The notes under the pieces were generated by a model. That model did not search any database. It saw only the letters and a program-made list of their open reading frames with translations, and was not told the origin of the DNA. Positions 60,878-64,000 of a DNA stretch of 64,000 nucleotides are shown here, piece after piece. The position numbers and the translations under genes are program-made. This DNA comes from Acidithiobacillus marinus (GTDB lineage Bacteria; Pseudomonadota; Gammaproteobacteria; Acidithiobacillales; Acidithiobacillaceae). The stretch lies in the NCBI RefSeq assembly GCF_002847505.1, contig NZ_MXAV01000008.1, forward strand, positions 1 through 64,000, read 5' to 3'. The stretch's first letter is position 1, and the number at the start of each line of letters is the position of its first letter.

Positions 60878-61506
60878 AGTACCTTGTCGGGCCAGGCGCA
60901 GCAGTGGTAGAGCGCGCAGCGTTCACAGTGAGGACGGCGCGCGGTGCAGGTATAGCGGCCATGCAGAATGAGGAGATGATGGGCATCCTGCAGATATTCG
61001 CCGGGTACCTTTTTGAGCAGGGCTTGTTCTACCGCAAGTGGCGTTTTACCGGGAGCGATGCCAATCCGATTACCAACCCGGAAAATGTGGGTGTCCACCG
61101 CAATGGTGGGTTGTCCAAACTGGGTATTGAGCACCACATTGGCGGTTTTACGGCCGACCCCGGGCAGGGCTTCCAGCGCTTTGCGCTCTGCGGGTACTTC
61201 ACCGTGATGCTGGGCCAGCAGTTGTTCAGCCAGGGCATGGACATGCCGGGCTTTGGCGTTGAACAGACCAAGACGGCGAATATGCGCTTTGATGCCTTCC
61301 TCGCCCAGGGCAGCCATGCTAAGGGCATCGGGGGCAGCGGCAAACAAGGTGGCAGTACAGAGATTGACGACTTTGTCGGTACTCTGGGCAGAGAGCACAA
61401 CGGCTACCAGCAGTTGAAAGGGGCTGGCATAGTGGAGTTCGGTGCGGGGTTCAGGGATGCTGGCGCGGAGCGCGGCAAAGCACTGTTTGACGTGTTTGGC
61501 ATCCAT
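60859..61506 (-). CDS. nth: Endonuclease III
   Basis: 215 aa base-excision repair glycosylase/lyase for oxidised pyrimidines. The helix-hairpin-helix with the catalytic Lys is LPGVGRKTANVVL; the catalytic Asp is in VDTHIFRVGNRIG. The [4Fe-4S] ligands are CTARRPHCERCALYHCC, spaced C-x6-C-x2-C-x5-C. Length is normal. It overlaps the FIST gene downstream, so both are probably on one transcript. Confidence 0.95.
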   Translation of the reverse strand: MDAKHVKQCFAALRASIPEPRTELHYASPFQLLVAVVLSAQSTDKVVNLCTATLFAAAPDALSMAALGEEGIKAHIRRLGLFNAKARHVHALAEQLLAQHHGEVPAERKALEALPGVGRKTANVVLNTQFGQPTIAVDTHIFRVGNRIGIAPGKTPLAVEQALLKKVPGEYLQDAHHLLILHGRYTCTARRPHCERCALYHCCAWPDKVLWVQRK

Positions 61507-61563
61507 AGGGTTTTGACCGGTCAGCAGCTGAAGTAGACGCGCAGCTGCTGACCGGCAGGATAA

Positions 61564-61980
61564 TCAGACGTGACGGTAACGACCGATTTCCGGTACTTCG
61601 GCGCGGGGATGGCTGGCGGCCACTTCATTGGCGGCAGCAATCCATTCTTCGTGATCGTGTTCCAGGGCGTGCATCATGTCAGAATCCAGTTTGGGCAGAA
61701 TGTTGCCCTTGATGAGTTCACCCAGATCCAGCATCCGGGTAGCGACTGCGTAGCCATGCAGATGGAAATCGTGACCGGCATGGGTACCGAAATGATCGCC
61801 GGCGAACAATACGCCCTTGGCCGCCTTGAGGTCAGGATCATTCATGACGTAGTCCTTGGCCCATTTGTACCATTCTTCCAAGTATTTTTCCTGGGCTTCG
61901 AGACTCCAGTTGTGGGCTTCAAAAAAGGCAAACACGGATACGCGGTTGGCTTTGCCGGAAAAGGGGAAATGACCTGACAT
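61564..61980 (-). CDS. Acidic/His-rich protein of unknown function
   Basis: 138 aa from ATG 61980, supported by GAGGAG seven bases upstream; the open frame to 62049 is not. No signal peptide or membrane segment. The sequence is helical and has clustered histidines: FAGDHFGTHAGHDFHLHGYAV in the middle and HALEHDHEEW later, which could bind metal or haem. Aromatic residues are frequent near the N-terminus (FFEAHNWSLEAQEKYLEEWYKW). No family was recognised. It lies between glgA and nth on the same strand, 57 bases from nth. Confidence 0.65.
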   Translation of the reverse strand: MSGHFPFSGKANRVSVFAFFEAHNWSLEAQEKYLEEWYKWAKDYVMNDPDLKAAKGVLFAGDHFGTHAGHDFHLHGYAVATRMLDLGELIKGNILPKLDSDMMHALEHDHEEWIAAANEVAASHPRAEVPEIGRYRHV

Positions 61981-62123
61981 CGTGCGACTCCTCATGCATG
62001 TGGGATAAAAGTCATCGCAGCATTGTAGCGGTTTATGGCTCTGGCGCAACGTAAAAGCTTTTTTACGGGGATAATGATCTCCAATGACCTGGTTTTCAGA
62101 ACGGTATGACCATGTTTTGGGTT

Positions 62124-63575
62124 TTATGGGCGTGCCAGAATCTGCTGATAAAGCCGCTGATAAGCCAGGGCTGAGTGCTCCCAGCTGTAGTTTCCGGCCA
62201 TGGCCTGTTGCTGGAGCCGCTGCCAGGCTGCTGGTTGCTGGAAGAGGGCTGCAGCACGGAGTGCTGCATGGTGGAGGTCGTCACTGTGGGCCATGCTGAA
62301 GACAAAGCCGTTGCGTTCGTGATCCCGGGCAATATCGCCCGCATCCACAACAGTATCGGCCAACCCGCCGGTCTGGTGGACAATGGGGAGTGTTCCGTAG
62401 CGCAGGCTGTACATCTGGTTGAGGCCGCAGGGCTCAAAGCGGGAGGGCATGAGAAAGGCGTCGGCACCCGCTTCAATGCGGTGGGAAAGTCCTTCGTCAA
62501 AACCAATGTGGACTGCCAGACGACCGGGATGGATGGCGGCCAGTTCCTGCAATCGGGCTTCGAAATGCTTTTCGCCGCTGCCGAGAATGGCCACCTGCAT
62601 GCCGCGCTGCAATAAATCTGGAAGCACGTCGAGGACCATGTCGATGCCTTTCTGTTCGACCAGGCGGCTGATCATGCCCAGCAGGAAAGTATCCGGTTGT
62701 GATTCCAGGCCAAGTTGCTGCTGGAGCTGGATTTTGCACTGACTTTTGCCTACCAGATTGCGGGCATGATAATGGGCCGGAAGATAAGGGTCGGCGCGGG
62801 GGTTCCAGTGCACTTCGTCCACTCCGTTGAGAATGCCGCTGAGCTGGCTGGCGCGTTGCTGAAGCAGTCCTTGCAGTCCCATGCCAAAAGCGTCAGTCTG
62901 GATTTCCTGCGCATAAGTCGGGCTGACGGTGCTGAGCCTGTCGCTATACACCAGGCCAGCTTTCATAAAGGAAAATGCCCCGTATAATTCCGTTCCCTGC
63001 CAGTGAAAATCGGCGCCGGGCAGATGCAGCTCATTCATGATGGCCGGGTCGAAACGGCCTTGATAGGCGAGATTATGGATCGTGAATAGAGTCGCGGGCC
63101 GGGTGCTACCCACCCGGGTTTCCAGTTCCAGCAGATAGGGGATCAGCCCGGTTTGCCAGTCATGCACATGGACCAGATCAGGGCGCCAATCCAGGCCCGA
63201 TATCCGTCCCTGGGCCAGTTCCACCGCCACCCGGTTGAGCAGGGCAAAGCGCCGGGGGTTGTCGGGCCAGTCCTGGCCCAGGGCGTTCTGGTAGGGACCG
63301 CCCTCCCGTTCGTAATAGGCGGGATAGCGCAGGAAATAGACCTGGGGGCGGTTTGTGGTTATCCAGAGCTCGGCTGGCTCATGGGTGTAGGGCACGTTGA
63401 CGGCGCAAAGACGATGCATTTCGTTTTGCTCGGGACGGCCATACCAGGGGACCAGCACCCGGATATCATCTCCCAGTTGCTGCAGAGCGAGGGGTAAGGC
63501 TCCTCCGACATCCGCCAGGCCACCAGTTTTGGAGTAGGGCACCATTTCCGAAAGCACGAAGAGGATTTGTAACAT
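62124..63575 (-). CDS. glgA: Glycogen synthase (ADP-glucose)
   Basis: 483 aa GT5 glycosyltransferase with two Rossmann domains. The N-terminal KTGGLADVGGALPLAL holds the ADP-glucose-binding Lys. The C-terminal domain has LGMISRLVEQKGIDMVLDVL and the SRFEPCGLNQMYSLRYGTLPIV retaining-catalysis block. It elongates alpha-1,4-glucan for carbon storage. No other glycogen gene is adjacent in the window; the upstream partial gene is divergent. Confidence 0.95.
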   Translation of the reverse strand: MLQILFVLSEMVPYSKTGGLADVGGALPLALQQLGDDIRVLVPWYGRPEQNEMHRLCAVNVPYTHEPAELWITTNRPQVYFLRYPAYYEREGGPYQNALGQDWPDNPRRFALLNRVAVELAQGRISGLDWRPDLVHVHDWQTGLIPYLLELETRVGSTRPATLFTIHNLAYQGRFDPAIMNELHLPGADFHWQGTELYGAFSFMKAGLVYSDRLSTVSPTYAQEIQTDAFGMGLQGLLQQRASQLSGILNGVDEVHWNPRADPYLPAHYHARNLVGKSQCKIQLQQQLGLESQPDTFLLGMISRLVEQKGIDMVLDVLPDLLQRGMQVAILGSGEKHFEARLQELAAIHPGRLAVHIGFDEGLSHRIEAGADAFLMPSRFEPCGLNQMYSLRYGTLPIVHQTGGLADTVVDAGDIARDHERNGFVFSMAHSDDLHHAALRAAALFQQPAAWQRLQQQAMAGNYSWEHSALAYQRLYQQILARP

Positions 63576-63692
63576 TTTGGGTTCTTCAGTGAGTGACTTG
63601 TTGCTAACATATCACAAATCACTTTTTGAATGATGGCCTCAGGTCGCCTATGATCGGACGAGCTATAAATCCGCAGCGAAGGAGTGGGTGGG

Positions 63693-64000
63693 ATGGAGTG
63701 GTGCGAACGCTTTAAGGAGTATCGGGATCGGGAACGCTGTGTCGTGTACTTTCCGAATTTGCATGAAGGAGAAGACGCCGAAGCCTACGGCATTTTTCTG
63801 AGCTTGATGCGGGTGAAAATGGGCATCATGATTCTTGCCCCCGACCGGGAAGAGCGTTATGAACCGGTATACCGCGACGCCATCAAGTATCATCTCCAGA
63901 CTATTCGCCACAGTCGCCTGTTTACCAGTTATGTACCGCTGAAGACGCGGGTATATTTTGTAGAAACCGTTGATGTGCGCGATGCCTTTTATCCCTGCGC
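63693..64000 (+). CDS. Unknown protein, partial, runs off the right edge
   Basis: At least 102 codons open to the last base, starting at ATG 63693 with GGAGTGGGTGGG just upstream. It begins MEWCERFKEYRDRERCVVYF and continues through NLHEGEDAEAYGIFLSLMRV and KMGIMILAPDREERYEPVYR. No signal peptide; mixed alpha/beta character. Not recognised, and the C-terminus is missing. Divergent from glgA with a 117-base interval. Confidence 0.6.
   Translation, partial: MEWCERFKEYRDRERCVVYFPNLHEGEDAEAYGIFLSLMRVKMGIMILAPDREERYEPVYRDAIKYHLQTIRHSRLFTSYVPLKTRVYFVETVDVRDAFYPC

Noticed and set aside
1-64000. CRISPR arrays, tRNA and rRNA genes
   Set aside because: No regularly spaced repeats, cloverleaf-like sequences or rRNA segments were noticed on reading both strands; a covariance-model scan would settle the tRNA question.

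Overview
The window is an ordinary-looking chromosomal segment of a Gram-negative proteobacterium. The evidence is lipoprotein maturation (Lnt), outer-membrane and periplasmic proteins, 6S RNA next to zapA, and a quinol oxidase operon. Gene content and moderate-to-high GC would fit an acidophilic autotroph such as an Acidithiobacillus relative. That taxonomic guess is inference; nothing here proves it. No rRNA, tRNA or CRISPR array was seen.

Layout. 1-4.2 kb: ybeY-corC-lnt, converging with pmbA. 4.2-12.6 kb: a metal-homeostasis block with bfd-bfr, a DUF1826 gene, a broken CobW-type GTPase gene, a FeoC-like regulator, a Met/His-rich small membrane protein, an OprB-type porin, and a zinc/manganese-type ABC importer with two permeases. 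Two sites there share a 13-base Fur-like core. Two others share a TGCAAC/GTTGCA dyad, one of them a perfect 17-3-17 palindrome, which is a good Zur-operator candidate. 12.6-19 kb: an XRE/MmyB-like regulator divergent from a methyltransferase, then leuC-leuD with a small ORF between them, then pdxH, rpiA and a DJ-1-like gene. 19-27 kb: a very AT-rich intergenic stretch, then cyoABCD, a CtaA-like gene, ctaB/cyoE and a YajR-like MFS gene. 27-33 kb: uppP and carAB-greA, with a probable attenuator in the carA leader.

33.9-37.2 kb is the clearest accessory region. It holds two AT-rich genes of unknown function. The first is split by a complete 1538-bp IS4-type element with a 9-bp target duplication, and removing the element restores the reading frame exactly. 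37.3-44.7 kb: tspO, a YgjP-like metallopeptidase, yceI, marR-emrB-type efflux, a universal stress protein, agmatine deiminase, rsuA, nudJ and rppH. 44.7-50.9 kb: yidB, ychF-pth-rplY, mrdA (PBP2), a ZapB-like gene, zapA, 6S RNA and fau. 51-64 kb: a LysE exporter, M61 peptidase, isochorismatase, Pcm-like methyltransferase, an MCE protein with its lipoprotein, a universal stress protein, proS, an L,D-transpeptidase, a FIST protein, nth, an unknown His-rich protein, glgA and a partial gene running off the right edge.

The most interesting items are the IS-split AT-rich pair, the internally deleted CobW gene downstream of an intact palindromic operator, the carA attenuator, the cyo control region with its intercistronic hairpin, and a codon-usage tract that begins and ends inside the two haem-synthesis genes.
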